From positions 1 through 48,169 of the forward strand of contig NZ_JARFTP010000033.1 in NCBI RefSeq assembly GCF_029167375.1: a stretch of 48,169 nt of DNA, in the 5' to 3' direction. The notes below the pieces were generated by a model that saw only the letters and a list, made by a program, of their open reading frames with translations, ran no database searches and was not told where the DNA came from. Source of the DNA: Tsukamurella sp. 8F (lineage in GTDB: Bacteria; Actinomycetota; Actinomycetes; Mycobacteriales; Mycobacteriaceae). Below are positions 17,521 to 24,771 of this stretch, in pieces (positions within the stretch are counted from its first letter, which is position 1; the number at the start of each line of letters is the position of its first letter). A program made the translations under genes and the position numbers.

Positions 17521-17870
17521 CGCCCCATCAACCGGTCCAGTTCGCGCCGCTCCCGTTTGGTGGGCCGCCCCGCACCCCGATCGCGATGCGGGAGCGACGC
17601 GACGATCTCCTTGGGTGGCGGCGGCGGACTGTTGTCGATATAGCAGGTCTGCGCGATCGCGGCGCCGACCCGCCTGGGGACCATGCCGATGACCTCGACG
17701 ATCCGCTCACGCCCATCGAGACGCAAGCGCACCTCATCCCCGACGGCGACGTGCTGCGCCGGCTTGGCGGTAGCTCCGTTGACCCGCACGTGTCCACCCC
17801 GGCATGCGGCGGCCGCGACCGACCGGGTCTTGGTCAGCCGCACCGCCCACAGCCACGCGTCGACGCGCAA
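17517..17870 (-). CDS. S4 domain RNA-binding protein (Hsp15-like)
   Basis: 117 residues. The N-terminal MRVDAWLWAVRLTKTRSVAAAACRGGHVRVNG is an S4 RNA-binding fold as in heat-shock protein Hsp15, which binds stalled 50S subunits carrying peptidyl-tRNA. A basic C-terminal tail (KRERRELDRLMGR) also fits. The start is TTG, four bases after the stop of the upstream membrane protein, so it is probably coupled to that gene; the weak start makes the exact N-terminus uncertain. Confidence 0.85.
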   Translation of the reverse strand: MRVDAWLWAVRLTKTRSVAAAACRGGHVRVNGATAKPAQHVAVGDEVRLRLDGRERIVEVIGMVPRRVGAAIAQTCYIDNSPPPPPKEIVASLPHRDRGAGRPTKRERRELDRLMGR

Positions 17871-17874
17871 TCCG

Positions 17875-18087
17875 CTACCGCCGGCGCATCAGCCGCGACA
17901 GCCCGTACGCGCCGAGTGCCGCGAACGCGGCGATCAGCAGGATGCCGAGCCCCGCGCCGCCGACCATCCACCCGACGACCACGATGATCGCCGCAGGTGC
18001 GCACAGCACCGCCAGCAGCCCGGGGTGCTGCTTCGCAACGTCCAGCGCGGCCTTCCGCCGTGCCGGATCCAGCTCGTTTCCTGCCAT
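17875..18087 (-). CDS. Small two-helix membrane protein
   Basis: 70 residues. A basic, soluble start (MAGNELDPARRKAALDVAKQHPG) is followed by two transmembrane helices (about 24-40 and 46-64) and a short Arg-rich end. No family is recognised. First gene of a two-gene unit with the S4 protein. TACATT six bases before the ATG suggests a leaderless mRNA. Confidence 0.65.
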   Translation of the reverse strand: MAGNELDPARRKAALDVAKQHPGLLAVLCAPAAIIVVVGWMVGGAGLGILLIAAFAALGAYGLSRLMRRR

Positions 18088-18093
18088 GTCCCC

Positions 18094-18099
18094 AATGTA
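18094..18099 (-). promoter_or_regulatory. -10 element of leaderless promoter for the small membrane protein
   Basis: TACATT on the minus strand, then six bases, then ATG at 18087. It is 27 bases from the divergent GTG at 18126. Confidence 0.45.
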
Positions 18100-18125
18100 C
18101 CGATCCGGCTGGCAGGATCGCCTCC

Positions 18126-18572
18126 GTGACCACCCTGATCCTGATGCGCCACGGGCAGGCCGGGATGCACACGCCCGACCTGGACCGGCCCCTCACCGCG
18201 AGCGGCGCCGACGAGGCCGCGGCCACCGGCGACCTCCTGCGCGGCGCCGGCCTCACCCCGGATCTGGCGCTCGTCTCCCCCGCCCGCCGCACCCGCGAGA
18301 CGTTCGCGGCGACGGGGCTGGGCTGCACAGCCACCGTCGTCGACGGACTCTACGAGTGCGGACCCCAGACGGTGCTCGACGAGGTGAACGCCGTCGACGC
18401 GGGAACGGTCCTCGTCGTCGCCCACTTCCCGGCGATGCCGCAGGCCGCCGAACTGCTCGCGCCCGGCGCGGCGCTACCGCCGTTCTCGACGGCGACGGCC
18501 GTCGCGTTCGCGCTGGACGAAGGCCTCGCGGCGCCGGGCTCCGGGCGGCTACTCACGTGGTTCGCACCGTAG
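18126..18572 (+). CDS. Histidine phosphatase family protein, SixA-like (copy 1)
   Basis: 148 residues from the GTG at 18126. The catalytic RHG lies in VTTLILMRHGQAG (residues 8-10); other family positions are the second arginine in SPARRTRET (about 60) and the His in VVAHFPAMP (about 100). Length fits the SixA branch, phosphohistidine phosphatases. A neighbouring paralogue starts 11 bases later. Substrate unknown. No Shine-Dalgarno sequence is visible; CAGGAT seven bases upstream is a weak -10. Confidence 0.85.
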   Translation: MTTLILMRHGQAGMHTPDLDRPLTASGADEAAATGDLLRGAGLTPDLALVSPARRTRETFAATGLGCTATVVDGLYECGPQTVLDEVNAVDAGTVLVVAHFPAMPQAAELLAPGAALPPFSTATAVAFALDEGLAAPGSGRLLTWFAP

Positions 18573-18575
18573 ACT
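18570..18575 (+). promoter_or_regulatory. -10 element of leaderless promoter for the second phosphatase
   Basis: TAGACT, beginning at the stop codon of copy 1, then seven bases, then ATG at 18583. Confidence 0.45.
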
Positions 18576-18582
18576 GCGGCGC

Positions 18583-19014
18583 ATGGACACGTTGATCCTG
18601 CTGCGGCACGGCAAGTCCGCGTATCCCGACGGCGTCGAGGATCACGATCGGCCGCTGGCATCGCGGGGGCTACGTCAGGCGAAGCTCGCCGGGTCGTGGA
18701 TGCGGCGGCAGGGGCTCGAACCCGATCTCGTTCTGTGTTCGACCTCCGAGCGCACGCGGCAGACACTCGCGCAGACGGGCGTCGAAGCGCCCGCGGAGTA
18801 CGTCAAGAAGCTGTACGGCGCGTCCGGTGCGGAGATCCTGGACGTCGTACGCAAGAAGGGCGGGAAGGCGTCGACGGTGCTCGTGGTCGCCCACGACCCG
18901 GGCGTCGCGGAGGCCGCCGTCGAACTCGACCCGACCTTCACCTACACCAAGTTCCCCACGTCGGCATTCGCTGTCGTCCGAGACGGCGATGCGGAGCTCT
19001 TCATTCCGCGTTGA
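18583..19014 (+). CDS. Histidine phosphatase family protein, SixA-like (copy 2)
   Basis: 143 residues. Motifs: MDTLILLRHGKSAYPDG (RHG at residues 8-10), CSTSERTRQT (about 47-56), VVAHDPGVAEAA (His about 103). Closer than copy 1 to the canonical SixA type (LLRHGKS and AHDPG). Both copies share order and spacing of motifs, suggesting an old tandem duplication, but differ at most positions, so they probably have different substrates. Confidence 0.88.
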   Translation: MDTLILLRHGKSAYPDGVEDHDRPLASRGLRQAKLAGSWMRRQGLEPDLVLCSTSERTRQTLAQTGVEAPAEYVKKLYGASGAEILDVVRKKGGKASTVLVVAHDPGVAEAAVELDPTFTYTKFPTSAFAVVRDGDAELFIPR

Positions 19015-19046
19015 CTGCGGCCTCACGCCGCATCGCCGGTGCCGGG

Positions 19047-20507
19047 TCAGGCCGCTACGCGGCGCGCAGCGACGGCGGTGCCGACCACGGTGCACACCGC
19101 CAGGAACGCGCCCGCGGCCCACAGGAGGATGCCGCCCGGCATCTCGAGCGGGTACTGCATGATCAGCCCGATGACGACCAACGCGCCCGCGTACAGCAGC
19201 ACGTTGCGGGTGTTCTGCTCCGAGCGCGGGATCATCTCGCGGCCGGTGGTGACGAGACTGATCGGGCTCCGCCGCAGCACCTCGGTGATGGCGACGGTGA
19301 TGAGCACCGTCGCGATGTAGGCGACAACGGTCACGATCGGCTGGTACAGCTCGAAGCGGAACCGCTGGATCGTCGGCGCCAGCTCCTGCAGGGCGAGGCC
19401 GTGGACGAGGAAGATGCCGAACGCACGGTCCGCGGCGCGGTCGAAGAACTTGGCGAGGAAGGTTCCGGGCTTGCGCCGGTCCGTCCACAGCGTGCCGAGG
19501 GCGTACAGCATCATGATGCAGGCCACGAACCACAGCACCGTGTAGGGCCGGAAGACGTTGGCCGCCATCGGCGGGAACTTGAACGTCGTCAGATGCAGGT
19601 AGTACGCGACGCTGATGACACCCGCCGGGACCGCAGCAGCGGCGATCCAGATCCGCCACTTGACCACGAACGGCCGGAAGGCGTCGAAGTGCATCGCGGC
19701 GATCATCCCCGCCACCGTGAAGAACTGGTACGGGATCATCGTCTCGGGCAGGTGGTTCCACAGCTTCAGCGCGAGGCCGTGGCTGAAGAAGTCCGGCCGC
19801 GGATTGCTCATCGTGTGGAGAACCACTAGATGGAACGCGAGGCTCGCGGCCAGGATGTATTTGTGGAAGCCCCACGTGCGGCGCAGGAACCACAGCGCGA
19901 ACGGGAAGATCAGGTACACCTGCATCGTGCAGAAGACGAAGTACAGGTGATACCAGGACTCACCGGTGCACAGGTTGTAGAGCAGCGTCTTGAAGGAGGT
20001 CAGCGTCGCGTCCACGGAGTTGAATCCGGATGCGATGTCCCCGAAGTACGGCGGCCACAACAGCGTGTACTTGTACAGCCAGTAGAAGACCGACCAGAAC
20101 AGGAACGGCAGGCCGATGTACTTGTACCGCCGCCGCCAGAACTGCTTGGCGTCCATCTTCTTGTCGCGGTACTGGTACACCAGCACGAAGCCGGTGAGCG
20201 CGAAGAACGAGTTACGCGTGTAGTGCAGGAGCGACTGGACCGCGTTCGAAGCGACATTGGTCGGCATCGTGGTCCCGGACACGCAGTGGTCGAGGATGAC
20301 CCCCGCGAAGGTGACGAGGCGGACGAAGTCCAGCTCGTACAGATGGCCGCGCTTCTTGCGGCGGCGGCCTGTCGACAGCTCCGGATGGAACTGATCGGCG
20401 TCCGCCGCGGCCGACGAAGCGGCGCCAGACGACCCCTCGGTCACAGAGGCCGATGCCGCCTCCGTTCCAGAGTCCCGCTGGCCGCTCACTCGGTCTTCCA
20501 CACTCAC
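19047..20507 (-). CDS. Acyltransferase 3 family membrane protein (TmaT-like)
   Basis: 486 residues. An acidic, Ser/Ala-rich N-terminus of about 55 residues precedes the acyltransferase 3 signature LYELDFVRLVTFAGVILDH; the catalytic-type His follows the first helix as usual. Around ten transmembrane helices continue to the end (for instance NSFFALTGFVLVYQY, FLFWSVFYWLYKYTLLW, YHLYFVFCTMQVYLIFP). In corynebacteria a member of this family, TmaT, acetylates trehalose monomycolate; surface glycolipid or polysaccharide acylation is the likely role here, not proven. GTG start; divergent from the SNF2 helicase across 244 bases in which I see only the helicase -10 box. Confidence 0.82.
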   Translation of the reverse strand: MSVEDRVSGQRDSGTEAASASVTEGSSGAASSAAADADQFHPELSTGRRRKKRGHLYELDFVRLVTFAGVILDHCVSGTTMPTNVASNAVQSLLHYTRNSFFALTGFVLVYQYRDKKMDAKQFWRRRYKYIGLPFLFWSVFYWLYKYTLLWPPYFGDIASGFNSVDATLTSFKTLLYNLCTGESWYHLYFVFCTMQVYLIFPFALWFLRRTWGFHKYILAASLAFHLVVLHTMSNPRPDFFSHGLALKLWNHLPETMIPYQFFTVAGMIAAMHFDAFRPFVVKWRIWIAAAAVPAGVISVAYYLHLTTFKFPPMAANVFRPYTVLWFVACIMMLYALGTLWTDRRKPGTFLAKFFDRAADRAFGIFLVHGLALQELAPTIQRFRFELYQPIVTVVAYIATVLITVAITEVLRRSPISLVTTGREMIPRSEQNTRNVLLYAGALVVIGLIMQYPLEMPGGILLWAAGAFLAVCTVVGTAVAARRVAA

Positions 20508-20733
20508 GAATCACAATCCCTGTAATCGGACACACCACGCGCAGCGGCCGTATTCTCCGCGTACGGTAGCGGTTCGCCGGACGTGGGATCAATTCGACGC
20601 ACGGATGGACAGGAACTGCACAGGCGGCGGGCCGCGAACCCGCACCCGGCGCGAGCCCCGCGCCCGTGCCGTCGAGGCCGCACGATCGGCCCCACAGAGC
20701 CGTCGCGTCCACCCCGCCGCTACTGCACGACGC

Positions 20734-20739
20734 TATAAT
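20734..20739 (+). promoter_or_regulatory. TATAAT -10 box before the SNF2 helicase
   Basis: Perfect -10 hexamer. The ATG at 20752 lies 12 bases after it, so the leader would be only about six nucleotides; alternatively a TTG at 20746, in frame and six bases after the box, could be a leaderless start. No clear -35. Confidence 0.55.
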
Positions 20740-20751
20740 GGCCGCTTGGCT

Positions 20752-23700
20752 ATGAGCGGACCGTCATTCGATGAGGGCGACCTGGTGCCCTTCTTCGGCG
20801 CACCCACGGTGCGCCGCGCAGGCGAGTACGTCGCGAACGGGCTGATCGCGGACCTGGAGTGGAACGCCGAGGACAAGCTCGTCACCGGCGTCGTCGCCGG
20901 CACGCACGAGTACGAGACCCGGGTATGGCTGACCCGTTCCGGCGGCCGATGGAGGCCGGTACGGTCCCTGTGCTCGTGCCCGGTGTCACTGAACTGCAAG
21001 CACGGGGCCGCAATCCTGCTCGAGCTGACTGCCGAGGACGTCGACGACGCCGCACCCGCCCAGGTGCCCTGGGAGCGGCAGCTCGAGGCACTGCTCCCCG
21101 CCTCCCCACGCACCGCGTCGACGTTGCCCGTCGCGCTCCAGTTCGATGTCGACGCGCGCGGGACCTACTCCGCCGCACGACTGTCCGCACGGCTGGTGAT
21201 GCCCGGGATGCGCGAGGGCTCATGGGTTGCCGGCGACCTGCGGTGGCGGACCGTAGCCGGCAATCCGCGGCTGCCGGAGGCGCATCGTGACGCCCTGACG
21301 GGGCTGGCACAGCTCGCGATGTGGTCGGTATACGGCGCCGACACCTGGGTGGACCTCACCGCGATCGACTCGATGATGGTGTGGGACCAGTTGGAGCGCG
21401 TACGCGACGCGGGCGTGCCCTTCCTCGCGAAGGCGGCGCGTACCACCGTCCTACTGCTCGGTCCCGTCCGGCTGGGCCTCGTCGCGCAGCCCGTCGACGG
21501 CGGCGTGGAGCTCGGGCTGGAGACCGATTTCGGCTCGGGGCCCGAGGCGTTCACGGGCGGACTGGTCGGCCCGCGACGCGCGACGGGGCTGTTCCAAGCC
21601 GACCCGGGGCGGATCACCCTCGCCCCGCTTGCCTCACCTCTGAGCGAGGCGCATACGAGCGCACTGCGGCGGTTCACGGCTATCCAGGTGCCTGAGGCGG
21701 ATCTCCCGCGGCTACGGGAGCGCTATCTGCCGTTCTTGGCGGGGACCACCCCCGTGCGGGACCCGGCGGCCACCGTCGGCGAGGTCCGCGTGTCACGCCC
21801 GGTCCTGGTTTGCGCCGCAAAGTATTTCGCGTCGGCCTCCGAGCTCGAGGTTGCGTGGCGGTGGCGGTACACGGTCGGCGACGACACGCGCGACTACCCG
21901 CTCGGCTCCGAACCGGCCGGCCTGGCCGACGCCGTCGGGCAGCAGCGGGTCACCCGGGCGATGCTCAACGCGCTCAAGGAATCCGGTGTGGCCATTGATC
22001 ATTCGAAAGGCTTCTACCGGGGAACGGAGGCCGCATTGTGGCTGGCCGAGGTCGCACCGGTGCTGACGACGGTGCCGGACCTCGCGCTCGAGGTGACCGA
22101 CGATCCGGTGTTCAAGTGGGCGGAGTCCGGCGCGACGGTGTCGCTGAACGTCGATGACGCCGGGGGCGAATCGATGGACTGGTTCGACCTCGAGGTGACC
22201 GTCGAGGTCGACGGCGAGTCGGTGCCCTTCCGCGACGTGTTCACCGCGGTCGCCGCGGGCCAGGACACCATCGTCACGCCGGGTGGCCTCCTGACCCGTA
22301 TCGACGGTGAGCGTTTCGACCGGCTACGCGAACTGATAGGCGAGGCAAGGGAACTACCCACCCGGGGACGCCCCAAGGCCCGTGGCGGCGCAGGCTCCTT
22401 CACGATCAGCCGGTTCCAGGCCGGGTTGGTCGAGGACATCGCGGAGATCGCAGACGCGGCCTCCTTCGACGAGGGCTGGAGCCGCCGCGTGGGAGCGCTC
22501 GCCGCCGGCGAGATCGACCGGCAGGACCCACCCACCAAGCTGCAGGCGGAGCTGCGCCCCTATCAGCGGGACGGGCTCGACTGGCTCGCCTTCCTATGGG
22601 ACAACGACTTCGGCGGGATCCTCGCCGACGACATGGGGCTCGGCAAGACCATCCAGACGCTCGCGCTGATCTGTCGCGCACACGAGAGCGGCGAGGAGCC
22701 CGGCCCGTTCCTGGTGGTGGCGCCGACCTCCGTCGTCGCCAACTGGGCTGCGGAGTGCGCGAGGTTCGCACCGCACCTCTCCGTGGCGACGGTGACCGAG
22801 ACCGTGCGCCGATCGGGAGCGTCGGTCACGGAGATGGCGGACGGCGCGGACATCGTGCTGACCTCGTACACGCTGCTGCGCCTCGATGACGAGGAGTACT
22901 CCACGATCTCGTGGGCCGGTGTCGTATTGGACGAGGCACAGTTCGTCAAGAACCCGCGCTCCAAGGCCTTTGCGGCCGTCGCCGCGCTCGACCGACGTTT
23001 CACCCTCGCGGTGACGGGCACGCCGATGGAGAACCACCTCGAGGAGCTGTGGGCGCTGCTCGCCCTCACAGTGCCGGGTCTGTTCCCTGGGCGGACGTAC
23101 TTCGCCGACGAATACCGTCGGCCGATCGAGCGCGGCGGCGACGACGACAGACTCGCCCGGCTGAGGCGCCGGATCCGACCGTTCATGTTGCGCCGCACCA
23201 AGGATCTGGTCGCGAAGGACCTGCCGGAGAAGATGGAGGCGGTCGTCGCCGTCGACCTCTCCGACGAACATCGGCACACCTACGACCGGATACTGGCCGA
23301 CCAGCGGGCCAAACTGCTCGGCCTGCTGGACGACTACGACGGCAACAGGTTCGAGATCCTGCGCTCTCTCACTCTCCTGCGCCGGCTCGCCCTGGACCCG
23401 AGTCTGATCGACGAGGAGCTCGCCGTCGAGCAGGTCGCCAAGCTCGACTATCTCGGCGAGAAGCTCGACGAGTTGCTGGAAGAGGACCACAACGTCCTCG
23501 TGTTCAGCCAGTTCACGGGGTTCCTTCGCAAGGCCGCCGAGCGGCTCGACGCCGACGGTGTGCGCTACGCCTACCTCGACGGCTCGACGACCGACCGCGC
23601 GTCGGTGATCGAGCGATTCACCTCCGGCGACGTGCGGGTGTTCCTGATCAGCCTCAAGGCCGGCGGCTTCGGCCTGAACCTGGTGCAGGCGGACTACTGC

Positions 23701-23940
23701 TTCCTGCTGGACCCGTGGTGGAATCCCGCCGCCGAGGCTCAGGCGGTGGACCGCGCGCACCGCATCGGCCAGACACGCAGCGTCATGGTGTACCGCCTCG
23801 TGTCGTCGGGCACCATCGAGGACAAGGTCATGGCGCTCAAGGAGCGCAAGGCCGCGCTCTTCGACTCCGTCGTCGGCGGCGAGGGCGGATTCGACGCGCG
23901 GCTCGCGGCAGCCGACATCCGGGCGCTGCTCGACGGCTGA
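20752..23940 (+). CDS. helZ: SWIM zinc finger SNF2/DEAD helicase, HelZ-like
   Basis: 1062 residues from ATG 20752. A SWIM zinc finger lies near the N-terminus (C74-x-C76, C82-x-H84 in LCSCPVSLNCKHG), followed by a SNF2-related middle region. The ATPase core starts with LRPYQRDGLDWLAFLW, Walker A DDMGLGKT near residue 627, DEAQ near 727, and TGTPMENHLEELW; the second RecA lobe includes VFSQFTGFLRK near 916 and ends LDPWWNPAAEAQAVDRAHRIGQ near 985. Matches mycobacterial Rv2101 (HelZ) in architecture. Likely a dsDNA translocase acting on transcription or recombination complexes; the actual role is unknown. The frame extends 49 codons upstream without support. Confidence 0.88.
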   Translation: MSGPSFDEGDLVPFFGAPTVRRAGEYVANGLIADLEWNAEDKLVTGVVAGTHEYETRVWLTRSGGRWRPVRSLCSCPVSLNCKHGAAILLELTAEDVDDAAPAQVPWERQLEALLPASPRTASTLPVALQFDVDARGTYSAARLSARLVMPGMREGSWVAGDLRWRTVAGNPRLPEAHRDALTGLAQLAMWSVYGADTWVDLTAIDSMMVWDQLERVRDAGVPFLAKAARTTVLLLGPVRLGLVAQPVDGGVELGLETDFGSGPEAFTGGLVGPRRATGLFQADPGRITLAPLASPLSEAHTSALRRFTAIQVPEADLPRLRERYLPFLAGTTPVRDPAATVGEVRVSRPVLVCAAKYFASASELEVAWRWRYTVGDDTRDYPLGSEPAGLADAVGQQRVTRAMLNALKESGVAIDHSKGFYRGTEAALWLAEVAPVLTTVPDLALEVTDDPVFKWAESGATVSLNVDDAGGESMDWFDLEVTVEVDGESVPFRDVFTAVAAGQDTIVTPGGLLTRIDGERFDRLRELIGEARELPTRGRPKARGGAGSFTISRFQAGLVEDIAEIADAASFDEGWSRRVGALAAGEIDRQDPPTKLQAELRPYQRDGLDWLAFLWDNDFGGILADDMGLGKTIQTLALICRAHESGEEPGPFLVVAPTSVVANWAAECARFAPHLSVATVTETVRRSGASVTEMADGADIVLTSYTLLRLDDEEYSTISWAGVVLDEAQFVKNPRSKAFAAVAALDRRFTLAVTGTPMENHLEELWALLALTVPGLFPGRTYFADEYRRPIERGGDDDRLARLRRRIRPFMLRRTKDLVAKDLPEKMEAVVAVDLSDEHRHTYDRILADQRAKLLGLLDDYDGNRFEILRSLTLLRRLALDPSLIDEELAVEQVAKLDYLGEKLDELLEEDHNVLVFSQFTGFLRKAAERLDADGVRYAYLDGSTTDRASVIERFTSGDVRVFLISLKAGGFGLNLVQADYCFLLDPWWNPAAEAQAVDRAHRIGQTRSVMVYRLVSSGTIEDKVMALKERKAALFDSVVGGEGGFDARLAAADIRALLDG

Positions 23941-23951
23941 GCCGCGGAACC

Positions 23952-23985
23952 GGCTTCCGGCAGGCGCATCGGCCCGCCGGAAGCC
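23952..23985. terminator. Bidirectional hairpin terminator
   Basis: GGCTTCCGGC (23952-23961) pairs perfectly with GCCGGAAGCC (23976-23985), 14-base loop, between the convergent helicase and MTB12-like genes. No U-tract, as is usual in actinobacteria. Confidence 0.7.
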
Positions 23986-24009
23986 CGCACCCGTGCCGCG
24001 CGGGTGTCC

Positions 24010-24525
24010 CTAGGACAGCCCGCAGGACTGGCCGCCGAAGCTGCCGATCTTGCAGACGCCGGCGTTGGTCAGCTTCCACGTGTCGCCGAGGTACACCCAG
24101 GTGACACCGTTGATCGGCGCGGTGTCGGTGGCGCCGCTCGACGTGGTGGTCTTGGTCAGGGTGATATTGGTGGTAGCGGTGGTGCCCGCGACAGTGATCG
24201 GACCGTTGTCAACCGCCCAGCTGACGGTGTAGCCGTTCGCCGCCTCGTTGGCCTTCAGCGCGGCCATGTAGATGTTCACCCTGATGACAGCAGCCGTGCC
24301 GCCCTCGAGCAACGCCGCCCGCGTCGCGGTCGGCTGCGAGGTGTCGGCGATGATGTTCAGCTCCGTGGTCAGTTGCGCACCGGTCGGTGTCGCGGGTTCG
24401 GCATGCGCCGACGGCGCGGCCCACACTCCGACGCCGAGGAGGCCCATCACTGCGATCATCGCAGCGAACGCGGCCGTGACCGCGCGAGGGATCTCCGGTA
24501 GGGCGGATATGGCATGAGACTTCAT
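24010..24525 (-). CDS. Secreted MTB12/CFP2-like low-molecular-weight antigen
   Basis: 171 residues from ATG 24525, preceded by AGGAG. A signal peptide (hydrophobic around 17-36, SAHAEP cleavage region near 42) leads to a mature domain resembling mycobacterial MTB12/CFP2: PTGAQLTTELNIIADTSQPT, then LLEGGTAAVIRVNIYM, with a following beta-rich part ending WVYLGDTWKLTNAGVCKIG. Two cysteines near the end (VCKIGSFGGQSC) are probably disulfide-linked. The role of the family is unknown; it is secreted and antigenic in mycobacteria. Its promoter overlaps a candidate iron box, so production may rise when iron is scarce. Confidence 0.78.
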   Translation of the reverse strand: MKSHAISALPEIPRAVTAAFAAMIAVMGLLGVGVWAAPSAHAEPATPTGAQLTTELNIIADTSQPTATRAALLEGGTAAVIRVNIYMAALKANEAANGYTVSWAVDNGPITVAGTTATTNITLTKTTTSSGATDTAPINGVTWVYLGDTWKLTNAGVCKIGSFGGQSCGLS

Positions 24526-24603
24526 ACGATCTCCTGTTCCGTGGATCGGCACGTGCTGTGCGCACACGCCGTCAGTGCCCTGTGAGCGCGAGCCCACCGT
24601 CGT

Positions 24604-24609
24604 AATATA
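24604..24609 (-). promoter_or_regulatory. -10 box of the MTB12-like gene
   Basis: TATATT on the minus strand; transcription would start near 24597, giving a leader of about 72 nucleotides. The iron box at 24607-24625 overlaps it from the upstream side. Confidence 0.55.
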
Positions 24610-24625
24610 GGCAAGGCTTACTTAA
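24607..24625. promoter_or_regulatory. Candidate IdeR/DtxR iron box 1
   Basis: ATAGGCAAGGCTTACTTAA agrees with the DtxR/IdeR consensus TTAGGTTAGSCTAACCTAA at 14 of 19 positions, counted by eye. It overlaps the -10 of the MTB12-like gene, a position where an iron-bound repressor would block transcription. Confidence 0.55.
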
Positions 24626-24698
24626 ATACCCTGCCGAGAACATCTCTCGTTCCACCCCGCGAGATACCGCAGCGAACAGCGCCACCGGCGATGCTACG

Positions 24699-24717
24699 TT
24701 AGGCCAGCCTTGCCTCG
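24699..24717. promoter_or_regulatory. Candidate IdeR/DtxR iron box 2
   Basis: TTAGGCCAGCCTTGCCTCG agrees at 13 of 19 positions. It overlaps the TACGTT (24695-24700) that could be the -10 of the secreted-protein gene starting at 24772, so repression by iron is plausible. Weaker than box 1. Confidence 0.45.
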
Positions 24718-24771
24718 GGTCTGGTCAGACTCCGCGTCGACGGCATCCCGAGATCACGACCAGGAGCCGTC

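Noticed and set aside
23976-24009. A U-tract after the helicase terminator.
   Set aside because: None present; the hairpin is judged a GC-rich actinobacterial type instead.
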